The position numbers and the translations under genes were made by a program. A stretch of DNA of 64,000 bases, taken from Pontibacter virosus. GTDB taxonomy: Bacteria > Bacteroidota > Bacteroidia > Cytophagales > Hymenobacteraceae. This document shows, piece after piece, positions 17,233 to 24,856 of the stretch (positions are counted from its first letter, which is position 1; every line of letters starts with the position of its first letter). The DNA lies in NCBI RefSeq assembly GCF_003096355.1, contig NZ_QEKI01000019.1, positions 19,293-83,292 of the forward strand, written 5' to 3'. A model generated the notes under the pieces. It ran no database searches. It saw only the letters and a list, made by a program, of their open reading frames with translations, and was not told where the DNA came from.

Positions 17233-18867
17233 CTATTTATTCTCACCCAGGAATGGGTAGCGGTAGTCTGTTGGCGTTACGAACGTCTCTTTGATAGAGC
17301 GGGCAGATACCCAGCGCAACAGGTTCAGCATAGAACCAGCCTTGTCATTGGTACCCGAGGCACGGGCTCCACCGAATGGCTGTTGGCCTACCACAGCACC
17401 GGTTGGCTTGTCGTTGATGTAGAAGTTACCAGCTGCGTTCACCAGTTTCTTCGTTGCAAACTCCGCTGCATAACGGTCACGGCTGAAGATAGCACCTGTC
17501 AGAGCGTAGGGTGACGTTGAGTTTACCAGTTCCAGTGTCTCTGCAAAGTTGTTCTCGTCATACACGTAGATCGAGATAACCGGGCCGAAGATTTCTTCGC
17601 ACATGGTCACATACTGCGGATTGTGCGACAGGAGTACAGTCGGTTCGATGAAATAGCCTTTCGATTTGTCGTAGTTACCACCGGCAATTACTTCTACCTC
17701 GTTGCTCTCCTTGGCGTTGTCGATGTACCTGGCGATCTTGTCGAATGACTTCTCGTCAATCACCGCGTTGATGAAGTTAGAGAAATCTTCTGGCGGACCC
17801 ATCTTGAAAGTCTTCAGGTCTTCCACCACGTAGTTTTTCACGTCTTCCCACAGGTTACTCGGGATGTAGGCGCGTGAAGCGGCAGAGCATTTCTGGCCCT
17901 GGTACTCGAAAGCGCCACGCACAATACCGGTCGCAACCTGCTTGGCGTCTGCAGAACTGTGCGCCACGATAAAGTCCTTGCCGCCTGTCTCTCCCACAAT
18001 GCGCGGGTATGTTTTATACTTGTGAATGTTCTGTCCAATGGTCTTCCAGATATTCTGGAAGACGCCTGTGCTGCCCGTGAAGTGGATACCCGCGAAATCA
18101 GCGTGGTTGAAGATCACCTCGCCAGCCGTTGGGCCGTCTACGTACACCAGGTTGATCACACCATCCGGCAGACCAGCCTCACGGAACAGCTCCATGATCA
18201 TTTGGGCGGCGTACACCTGCGTGTTGGCAGGTTTCCATACCACTACGTTACCCATCATAGCCACGCACGAAGGTAAGTTACCGGCAATAGCTGTGAAGTT
18301 AAAAGGGGTCAGAGCGAACACGAAGCCCTCCAACGGACGATGCTCCATGCGGTTCCATACCCCCGGCGATGACTCAGGCTGCATGTGGTAGATCTCCGTG
18401 GCATACTGCACGTTGAAACGCAGGAAGTCGATCAGTTCGCAGGCAGCGTCGATCTCTGCCTGGTACGCGTTCTTCGACTGGCCCAGCATGGTAGCGGCGT
18501 TCAATCTGGCTCTCCAAGGTCCAGCCAGCAGTTCGGCGGCTTTCAGGAAAATGCTCAAACGGTGCTCCCAACCCATGGCAGCCCACTCTTCACGGGCAGC
18601 AAGTGCTGCGTTAATCGCTTGTTCCACGTGGGACGCATCGCCTTCGCTGAAGTGACCCAGGATGTGCTTGTGGTCGTGCGGCTGAAGCATCGGCTTCTTG
18701 TTGTCGGTGTATACCTTGTCACCGCCGATATACATGGGTACATCGATTTCTTGCGACTTAAGTTCTTTATAAGTGCGATGCAATTCCTCACGCTCCGGAG
18801 AACCAGGAGCGTACGATTTTACAGGTTCGTTTATGGGGGTAGGTACTCTAAAAAATCCTGTTGCCAT
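17233..18867 (-). CDS. pruA: 1-pyrroline-5-carboxylate (glutamate semialdehyde) dehydrogenase
   Basis: Oxidises glutamate-5-semialdehyde/P5C to glutamate with NAD+, the second step of proline breakdown. The 544-residue protein is full length for the stand-alone, eukaryote-like (ALDH4A1 type) form, not a PutA fusion. Seen: LTPFNFTAIAGNLP (cofactor site, about 185-198), VVWKPANTQV, GETGGKDF with the general-base Glu (near 292), and EYQGQKCSAASRAY with the catalytic Cys (near 328). Monocistronic: its own terminator lies downstream and there is a gap of 117 bases to yjjG. Its NADH would feed nuo or ndh. Confidence 0.95.
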   Translation of the reverse strand: MATGFFRVPTPINEPVKSYAPGSPEREELHRTYKELKSQEIDVPMYIGGDKVYTDNKKPMLQPHDHKHILGHFSEGDASHVEQAINAALAAREEWAAMGWEHRLSIFLKAAELLAGPWRARLNAATMLGQSKNAYQAEIDAACELIDFLRFNVQYATEIYHMQPESSPGVWNRMEHRPLEGFVFALTPFNFTAIAGNLPSCVAMMGNVVVWKPANTQVYAAQMIMELFREAGLPDGVINLVYVDGPTAGEVIFNHADFAGIHFTGSTGVFQNIWKTIGQNIHKYKTYPRIVGETGGKDFIVAHSSADAKQVATGIVRGAFEYQGQKCSAASRAYIPSNLWEDVKNYVVEDLKTFKMGPPEDFSNFINAVIDEKSFDKIARYIDNAKESNEVEVIAGGNYDKSKGYFIEPTVLLSHNPQYVTMCEEIFGPVISIYVYDENNFAETLELVNSTSPYALTGAIFSRDRYAAEFATKKLVNAAGNFYINDKPTGAVVGQQPFGGARASGTNDKAGSMLNLLRWVSARSIKETFVTPTDYRYPFLGENK

Positions 18868-18984
18868 CTCTTTTGATATTTTACAGATTCAGAATAAGAC
18901 ATTCGAAAGACCACTTGGGGCAGTCCTCTATACAAAGGTAAGGCGAATTATTTTATTTTCCGGCCTGTGAAGGGAGTAGCTTTG

Positions 18985-19689
18985 CTATAACATAGCCTGC
19001 AGTTCGCTCAGGCAGTGGATGTGGTAGGTAGGTTTAGGCGCCAGCTTACTTTTACTCTTCTCCGGGTTGAAGAAAACCTGGTCTATACCTGCCAGGCGGG
19101 CGCCGTCTATATCGCACTCCAGGTTGTCGCCGATCATCAAACAGTCTTCGGAGCGCACCTGGATGCGGTCCAGCGCATGCTCGAAGATTCGCTTGTCGGG
19201 CTTCTTGTAACCGCAGCACTCTGAGGTCACGATCTCACCGAAATAGTCTGTCAGCTTAGAGCCATTCATTTTGATGTACTGCACATCCTTGAAACCATTA
19301 GTGATAATGTGCAAACCATATTTCGGTTTGAGATAGTCGAGTACCTCAAAAGTATAGGGGAACACGGCCGTTTTCTGCGGGCACAGGTCGGTGTAGGCTT
19401 CTGATATACCTGCCGGTACCTGGTGCGGCTCCAGGCCCAGTCCGGTCAGGGTTTTAACGAAGCGGGCCTCACGCAGCTCTTTCTGGTCGATTTTGCCTTT
19501 GTTGTAAAGGTCCCAGAGGAGGTGGTTTACGAACTTGTACTTCTTGTAAAAGGAGTCGCGGTCGAACAAGTTTTCAAACTCAGCCAGACCAAACTCGTGG
19601 TATAAGGTGTAGAGTGTCTCCTCGGAGTTTTTTTCAAAATCCCACAGCGTGTGGTCGAGGTCAAAAAATATATGTTTATATGGCTTCAT
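18985..19689 (-). CDS. yjjG: YjjG-type HAD nucleotidase
   Basis: Haloacid-dehalogenase-fold phosphatase; the YjjG family hydrolyses non-canonical pyrimidine nucleotides. 234 residues, cytoplasmic. Motif I is FFDLDHTLWDF with Asp10 as nucleophile and Asp12 as acid/base; motif II IITNG; motif III lysine in CGYKKPDKRIF; motif IV MIGDNLECDI. A cap domain (about 20-95) with FYKKYKFVNHLLWDLYNKGKI supports YjjG over other HAD enzymes. Substrate is inferred from the family. Confidence 0.87.
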   Translation of the reverse strand: MKPYKHIFFDLDHTLWDFEKNSEETLYTLYHEFGLAEFENLFDRDSFYKKYKFVNHLLWDLYNKGKIDQKELREARFVKTLTGLGLEPHQVPAGISEAYTDLCPQKTAVFPYTFEVLDYLKPKYGLHIITNGFKDVQYIKMNGSKLTDYFGEIVTSECCGYKKPDKRIFEHALDRIQVRSEDCLMIGDNLECDIDGARLAGIDQVFFNPEKSKSKLAPKPTYHIHCLSELQAML

Positions 19690-19826
19690 AATCGGGTGTC
19701 AGCTTTATTGAAACGACTTGGCGGGCTGTATGTTTAAAAAATATATGTGAGAGCAACAGGCTAAAGTATACTAAAAGTTCTATATCACTGTTTAAACCAA
19801 TGAACTAAAAAACTGTCTTACAGGGG

Positions 19827-20213
19827 TTAACTCTCGGTCCAGCGGCGGGTTTGCATGCGGTTAACGGCCAGCTCGCGGTTAGAGTACAGGATGCGGTAAG
19901 TTTCCAGATCCTTTTGCAGGATGGCATCGCGCTCCAGGTAGGCGAAAATCTGTTGAACGAAATCGGAGGCTTCTTCCTTTAATGAGTAGTATACCCACTG
20001 ATCGAGTTTGCGCGGTGTTACCAAGCCGGCATTGCGAAGGTAAGCCAGGTGGCGGGAAGTCTTGGTCTGGGTAAAGTCCAGTACATGCTCCAGGTCAGAA
20101 GTGCACATCTCCTTGTTGCGCAGGATCAGGTGCAGCATGCGCAGCCGCGAGTCATCTGCCAGCGCCTTTAAAACCTGTTCGCCGAAGGTAAGACTGAAAT
20201 GTTTGAGCCTCAT
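19827..20213 (-). CDS. ArsR/SmtB-family winged-helix regulator
   Basis: DNA-binding repressor-like protein, 128 residues. The helix-turn-helix spans about residues 38-66 (TSDLEHVLDFTQTKTSRHLA), followed by the wing (LVTPRKLDQWVYYSL). The usual metal site ELCVCDL is here EMCTSDL, with only one cysteine, so metal sensing through that site is unlikely. The C-terminal 40 residues form a charged helical tail. Divergent from the next gene with about 70 bases between, so it may control itself or its neighbour. Target and signal unknown. Confidence 0.85.
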   Translation of the reverse strand: MRLKHFSLTFGEQVLKALADDSRLRMLHLILRNKEMCTSDLEHVLDFTQTKTSRHLAYLRNAGLVTPRKLDQWVYYSLKEEASDFVQQIFAYLERDAILQKDLETYRILYSNRELAVNRMQTRRWTES

Positions 20214-20232
20214 AATTGAACGCGTATCCGAA

Positions 20233-20240
20233 CAAAATTA
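20233..20240 (-). promoter_or_regulatory. -7 element of the ArsR-family gene
   Basis: TAATTTTG on the minus strand, 20 bases before the start codon; a TTTT-rich stretch lies at the -33 distance. The leader would be about 14 bases. Confidence 0.5.
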
Positions 20241-20286
20241 GCCAAAAGCTGCTATAATAAAATTATATGAAGTATTATTGTACTAC

Positions 20287-20961
20287 ATGATGCCCCAATT
20301 ACAAAGACTACTACTTAAGAATAATCGTGCCCTCGGCCTGATACTGCCTCTGGCCCTATTTGCTTTCCTGATGCTGGGTGTTTCCGGCGAGGTAGCAGCC
20401 CAGGGTCATAAACGGGTGGTGCAGCTGACCGGCTTCGTAACCATCGGCGACAGCCTGTATGGTGTGGCCGGCGTGAACGTGTTTGTGCCCAAAACCAGCC
20501 GTGGCGCGCAGACCAATGCCTATGGTTTCTTCTCGGTGCCGGTACTAACTGGTGACAGTGTGGTGTTCAGTGCCATCGGTTACAAAAAACAGTACCTGAA
20601 AATACCGAAGAATTACCAGAGCCAGAGCTACTCCATTATTATGCAAATGCAGGAAGATCCGACGCAGCTGCCTGAAGTTCAGGTGTTTCCCTGGGCAACG
20701 GAGCGTGATTTCAAAGAGGCTGTGCTGGCCGTGAAACTGCCGGATGATGGCATGGCCATTGCGATGCGGAACCTGGACCCCAAACGGCTCGAAGAACTCT
20801 TCAGCGTGACGCCGATGGACGGGAACGCCAACTTCCGGGCCTGGAACATGCAACAAGTGCAGCGGCAGGAGCAACGCAACATGTTCCCGACGGTTAGTCC
20901 GTTCGCCATCATTAAATTGCTCGATATGCTCCGAAACGGAGAATTCAATAACAAGAAGTAA
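20287..20961 (+). CDS. Secreted protein with a carboxypeptidase-regulatory-like domain
   Basis: Exported protein of unknown role, 224 residues from ATG 20287 (a second ATG follows directly). N-terminal signal peptide: basic stretch LLLKNNR, hydrophobic core LGLILPLALFAFLMLGV, cleavage near VAAQG. Residues about 40-120 (QLTGFVTIGDSLYGVAGVNV, QTNAYGFFSVPVLTGDSVVFSAIGYK) form the beta-sandwich CarboxypepD_reg-like domain seen in TonB-dependent transporters, but no barrel follows. The C-terminal part is helical. Probably periplasmic or outer-membrane linked. Partner unknown. Confidence 0.8.
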   Translation: MMPQLQRLLLKNNRALGLILPLALFAFLMLGVSGEVAAQGHKRVVQLTGFVTIGDSLYGVAGVNVFVPKTSRGAQTNAYGFFSVPVLTGDSVVFSAIGYKKQYLKIPKNYQSQSYSIIMQMQEDPTQLPEVQVFPWATERDFKEAVLAVKLPDDGMAIAMRNLDPKRLEELFSVTPMDGNANFRAWNMQQVQRQEQRNMFPTVSPFAIIKLLDMLRNGEFNNKK

Positions 20962-20981
20962 TCCCCTGAAAATTTACAGAA

Positions 20982-21022
20982 GCCCGGCGCAGGTATAGCT
21001 ATACCTGCGCCGGGCTTTTTTT
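20982..21022 (+). terminator. Terminator built on a perfect 34-base palindrome
   Basis: Arms GCCCGGCGCAGGTATAG (20982-20998) and its exact complement (20999-21015), with no spare loop bases, followed by seven T. The centre is AGGTATAGCTATACCT, that is two AGGTATA words facing each other. Confidence 0.9.
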
Positions 21023-21173
21023 ATGGCCTTCCCGGCTTGCGCCCCGTTCCAAATTGCACCAAAAGTAACCAACATCATTGGCTTGCGTTAGTCCCCAATA
21101 TAGAAAGAAACGTATACAGATTGGCCTTGCATTGGCTTTGGCCGCGTTGTTTTCAACAGAAAAAAATCACCTT

Positions 21174-22520
21174 ATGCTGGATGTAGATAAACTATCGCTC
21201 AATATACCTGATACCACCAAGCCCCGCGTCGTGATCATTGGCGGCGGATTTGGGGGAATAAACGTAGCCCAACGACTGAAATGCAAAGACTTTCAGGTGG
21301 TGATGCTTGATCGCCAGAACTACCATGGCTTCTGGCCGCTGCTTTACCAGGTGGCTACCGCCGGTCTGGAGCCGGATTCTATCGCCGAGCCGCTCCGCAA
21401 AATGTTCGGTAGCGACAAGTTCGAAGATTTTCACTTCCGACTGGTTAAAGTAAATGGCGTTAACCCCATCGCTAAAATGGTGCATACCGTTGTGGGTGAC
21501 CTGGCTTACGACTACCTGATCATCGCGACTGGTACCAAAACGAACTACTTCGGCAATGATGAGGTGAAGAAAAATTCCTTCCCGTTGAAACAGGTGCCGC
21601 ATGCCCTGAACCTGCGCAGCCATTTGTTTCAGTGCTTTGAGCAAGCCAGTATGACCGCTGACCCCGAACTGCAGCAGAGCCTGCTCAACTTCGTGATTGT
21701 GGGAGGCGGACCAACAGGCGTGGAAACCGCCGGAGCTCTGGCCGAAATGCGCAAGCACATCCTGCCGACCGACTATCCGGGCGTGGACTTTAACAGAATG
21801 AACATCTATCTGGTGGAAGGGATGGACCGCGTGCTGCCGCCTATGTCACCGGAAGCGAGCGAGAAGACGCTGAAGTACCTGCAGGAAATGGGTGTTGTTG
21901 TGAAGCTGAATGCGCTGGTGGAGGGATATGACGGCTATGTAGCCACCATTAAAGGGGGAGAGGAAATCCAAACGCAGACTTTAGTATGGGCTGCCGGTGT
22001 GCAGGGTGCCCTTATTGACGGTCTGCCGGCTGAAGCTGTGGAGCGTGGCCGTATACTGGTAAACCGCTACAACCAGGTGCTCGGCTATGATGACATATTC
22101 GCGATAGGGGACATTGCCTTTATGAAAACCGATAAGTGGCCGAAAGGGCACCCTGGTGTGGCGCAGCCCGCCATACAGCAGGGCAAGCTGCTGTCCAAGA
22201 ACCTGAGGCGCCTGATCAAAGGTGAGAAGATGGAGGAGTTTGAATACGTTGATAAGGGCTCGCTGGCGATCATCGGCCGCAACAGGGCGGTGGCAGACCT
22301 GCCTGGCAACATCCACCTCGGAGGTTTCTTTGCCTGGATGACCTGGCTGTTTGTGCACGTGATGGCCTTGGTGGGCTTCCGGAACAAACTGGTGGTGCTG
22401 AGTAACTGGGTATACCGGTTCTTTACTTACGAAAACGGCACGCGCCTCATCATTCGTCCGTTTGTCAGGAAAGGAGACACGGTGAGGCAGCAATTCATTA
22501 ACAAGTACAACACGGAGTGA
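21174..22520 (+). CDS. ndh: Type II NADH:quinone oxidoreductase (NDH-2)
   Basis: Single-subunit, non-pumping flavoprotein that oxidises NADH and reduces quinone at the membrane surface. 448 residues from ATG 21174; an upstream TTG-started extension has no support. FAD-binding loop VVIIGGGFGGINVA near the N-terminus; NADH-binding loop VIVGGGPTGVETAGALAE in the middle; AIGDIA near residue 310. The C-terminal amphipathic membrane anchor (FFAWMTWLFVHVMALVGFRNK, then NWVYRFFTY) is typical of NDH-2. It gives the cell a second NADH route beside complex I. Confidence 0.94.
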   Translation: MLDVDKLSLNIPDTTKPRVVIIGGGFGGINVAQRLKCKDFQVVMLDRQNYHGFWPLLYQVATAGLEPDSIAEPLRKMFGSDKFEDFHFRLVKVNGVNPIAKMVHTVVGDLAYDYLIIATGTKTNYFGNDEVKKNSFPLKQVPHALNLRSHLFQCFEQASMTADPELQQSLLNFVIVGGGPTGVETAGALAEMRKHILPTDYPGVDFNRMNIYLVEGMDRVLPPMSPEASEKTLKYLQEMGVVVKLNALVEGYDGYVATIKGGEEIQTQTLVWAAGVQGALIDGLPAEAVERGRILVNRYNQVLGYDDIFAIGDIAFMKTDKWPKGHPGVAQPAIQQGKLLSKNLRRLIKGEKMEEFEYVDKGSLAIIGRNRAVADLPGNIHLGGFFAWMTWLFVHVMALVGFRNKLVVLSNWVYRFFTYENGTRLIIRPFVRKGDTVRQQFINKYNTE

Positions 22521-22659
22521 TGTTGGTAATTTGATTGTTAAATTGTTGATGGTTAAATTGTTGGTTCATAGGTTGTGCTAACTGGTGCATGTTCCCGAAC
22601 TTGCGGCTAATTAGGATGAAGAGTTTTTGAACGGCGAACTCAGAGAGGCCAACAAATAC

Positions 22660-22709
22660 AAAAACACAAAAGGCATAGAATCCGTTGGTTCTATGCCTTT
22701 TGTGTTTTT
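22660..22709. terminator. Two-way terminator between ndh and the esterase gene
   Basis: Perfect 21-bp inverted repeat: arms 22660-22680 and 22689-22709, centred on GGCATAGAA / TTCTATGCC, with A/T ends giving T runs on both strands. Confidence 0.88.
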
Positions 22710-22746
22710 AGGCCCTCGCCAGAGGCAAGTGAGGGCAACTTACTTC

Positions 22747-23592
22747 CTATTTATCAACACCTCCACGCACTTTCTGAAAGAACAGCAGATGGTACTCCAG
22801 TGCATTGCCCCAGTAGGCCCAGCTGTGGGCGCCGGGGCGCTCTATGTAGTCGTGGGGTACCTTTTCGTATACCAGGCGGCGGTGCAGTTCGCGGTTGTCC
22901 TCTATCAGGAAATCATCCACACCGCAGTCAATGATCAGGTGCACACCGCTTTGCTTGAGCTGCGGCACCATGTGCACAATGGAGTTGGCTAGGTATACCT
23001 GTTGGTTCTCCGCCTTCGGACCAAGGACGGCCTCTATGCTGGGGAGCAGATTCTGGCGGTCTATACCTGACACGTTAAGAGAGCCGCTCATGCTGCCGGC
23101 CGCCAGGTATAGCTCCGGATTTCGTGCCGACAGGTATAGCGCCCCGTGCCCGCCCATGCTCAGGCCGGAGATAAAGCGGCCACTGCGTTCAGGTATAGCT
23201 TTGTACCTGCGCTCGATTTCCTGTCGCAACTCCTGCGTGATGAACGTTTCGTACTGGCTCGACTTGTCAACCGGGCTGTCGTAGTACCAGCTGCCGTAGC
23301 CGCCGTCGGGCGTCACGATGATGAGTTGGTATTTGTCGGCCATGGTCTGGAGGAGGTTCTTCTGAGGTGGTACTTTAAGCCAGTTGCTGAAGTTGCCGCT
23401 GTAGCCGTGCAACAGGTATAGCACCGGATAAGGTCCGCTCTTTTTCTTCTGGTAACCCTCGGGAGTCACCACGCCGGCCTTCAGTGTCTTCTGCATTGAG
23501 GGGCTCTGGATAACCAGCGTGTCTACTTTCGCCTGGGCGGTGAAGAGGATGAGAGACAGGATAAGAACAAGGGTATAGCGTAAAGGTGTCAT
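22747..23592 (-). CDS. Secreted esterase of the esterase-D/antigen-85-like family
   Basis: Alpha/beta hydrolase predicted in the periplasm or outside. 281 residues from ATG 23592, chosen because it begins a clear signal peptide (MTPLRYTLVLILSLILFTAQA). Elements: LLHGYSGNFSNW (oxyanion region), nucleophile Ser in SGLSMGGHGALY, acid Asp in IDCGVDDF, His in PGAHSWAYWG. Length and order match small tributyrin-type esterases. Substrate unknown; acylated sugars or S-formyl compounds are possible. The gene is dense in AGGTATA words (about seven in 700 bases). Confidence 0.86.
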   Translation of the reverse strand: MTPLRYTLVLILSLILFTAQAKVDTLVIQSPSMQKTLKAGVVTPEGYQKKKSGPYPVLYLLHGYSGNFSNWLKVPPQKNLLQTMADKYQLIIVTPDGGYGSWYYDSPVDKSSQYETFITQELRQEIERRYKAIPERSGRFISGLSMGGHGALYLSARNPELYLAAGSMSGSLNVSGIDRQNLLPSIEAVLGPKAENQQVYLANSIVHMVPQLKQSGVHLIIDCGVDDFLIEDNRELHRRLVYEKVPHDYIERPGAHSWAYWGNALEYHLLFFQKVRGGVDK

Positions 23593-23750
23593 CTTTTTGT
23601 TGGGGTGGCTTGAACTTGCAAAATAGGCATTCGGAAGCAAAAAGCTTCAGGGCATCGCTACTTTCCTGCTTTTCGCCTGTGCCAGGTATACCTGTTTGTA
23701 AAGTTTCTGGTGCAGGTGCGTATGTACAATAGGAACCAATAAGGAGAATT

Positions 23751-24113
23751 ATGCTCGAAATACTTCCCGAAACCCATGATAACATACTGGCCGTGCGGGT
23801 GCGCGACAAGCTAACCATACCTGACTTTGACCAGTACCGCAACATGGTGCGCGACCTGATGCTCAAGCACAAAGAAACGCACATTTACTACGAAATGGTG
23901 GATGTAAGCTGGATACAGCCAGTTGCAGCGATCGAGAATGGGCTGTTCGACATCATCCACGGGTTGGACTATGGCCGTGTAGCGATGGTGGGGGAGAAGA
24001 AGTGGCAGGAGTGGTCGGCGAAACTGGCCAGCACCGTAAAAAAGCACGGCATCCGCTACTACGACCTGGCTGACAAAGACAAGGCAATGAAATATGTGCT
24101 GGAAGGGGAGTAG
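23751..24113 (+). CDS. SpoIIAA-like (STAS-fold) protein
   Basis: 120-residue cytoplasmic protein with the pattern of the SpoIIAA-like family: MLEILPETHDNILAVRV at the N-terminus, YEMVDVSW in the middle, KKWQEWSAKLAS and a C-terminal helix. The role of the family is not settled; lipid or regulatory ligand binding has been suggested. Preceded by an unusually good ribosome-binding site, AAGGAG, 6 bases before the ATG, notable since most genes here lack one. Confidence 0.8.
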   Translation: MLEILPETHDNILAVRVRDKLTIPDFDQYRNMVRDLMLKHKETHIYYEMVDVSWIQPVAAIENGLFDIIHGLDYGRVAMVGEKKWQEWSAKLASTVKKHGIRYYDLADKDKAMKYVLEGE

Positions 24114-24274
24114 TAGTTTACCTGTACCTTCATGAAAGAGCTTTCGATGATAGACAAAAGACTTTTTTGCAGCTACAGGTATAGCTCACTCGTAGCGGCT
24201 ATACCTTGAAAATTCTGCATCTCGTTACCTGCGCTTTTAGTCCCTACTCGGAAAGTCGAGCGTCTTATGTCCCT

Positions 24275-24712
24275 TTATTCCAGCTCCATGATATCCTCGT
24301 TCCAGAGTTCCGGCTTCTCTCTTATAAAGTCCTCCATCATTTCGATACACTCGGGCAGGTTCATATCGACTACTTCCACGCCATGCGACTCCATAAACTT
24401 GCGGGCACCGTCAAAGGTCTTAGATTCACCCACAATTACCTTCGGAATTTTGAACTGCACAATGGTGCCAGCGCACATGTAGCACGGCATCAGTGTAGAA
24501 TAAATCACGGTATTGCGATAAGAGCCGATGCGGCCGGCATTGTTGAGGCAGTCCATCTCGCCGTGCAGGATGGGGTTATTTTCCTGTACCCGCTTGTTGT
24601 GACCTGTCGCCACCACTTTGCCGTCTTTCACGAGCACCGAACCAATCGGTATACCGCCTTGGTTACGTCCTTTCTTCGCCTCGTCAATCGCCAGTTGCAT
24701 GAATTCATCCAT
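24275..24712 (-). CDS. Cytosine-deaminase-like nucleobase/nucleoside deaminase
   Basis: Zinc hydrolase removing an amino group from a base. 145 residues from ATG 24712 (MDEFMQLAID). Zinc/catalytic motifs HGEMDCLNNAGR and MPCYMCAGTIV match the deaminase fold. The rest (VGESKTFDGARKFMESHG, FIREKPELWNEDI) closely resembles yeast-type cytosine deaminase, including the C-terminal WxED, so cytosine is the best guess over adenosine or guanine. An AGGTATA word sits just upstream of the ATG. Confidence 0.85.
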   Translation of the reverse strand: MDEFMQLAIDEAKKGRNQGGIPIGSVLVKDGKVVATGHNKRVQENNPILHGEMDCLNNAGRIGSYRNTVIYSTLMPCYMCAGTIVQFKIPKVIVGESKTFDGARKFMESHGVEVVDMNLPECIEMMEDFIREKPELWNEDIMELE

Positions 24713-24791
24713 AGGTATAAGTATTATATATAAGGTGTGAAAAACAGTCTGTGCTTTGGGTACGGCTGCGCTATACCTACGGTTCAAAAAC

Positions 24792-24824
24792 AAAAAGGCC
24801 TCTCCATACGGAAAGGCCTTTTGC
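24792..24824 (-). terminator. Terminator of clpB
   Basis: Stem AAAGGCCT / AGGCCTTT with a TCC/GGA inner pair, T-rich on the minus strand; 32 bases past the clpB stop. Confidence 0.8.
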
Positions 24825-24856
24825 TCAACTAAACTTTAATTTAATACACAATCGAT

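Noticed and set aside
21078..21173. N-terminal extension of ndh
   Set aside because: Begins at TTG, and NDH-2 proteins start close to the FAD loop, as the ATG at 21174 gives.
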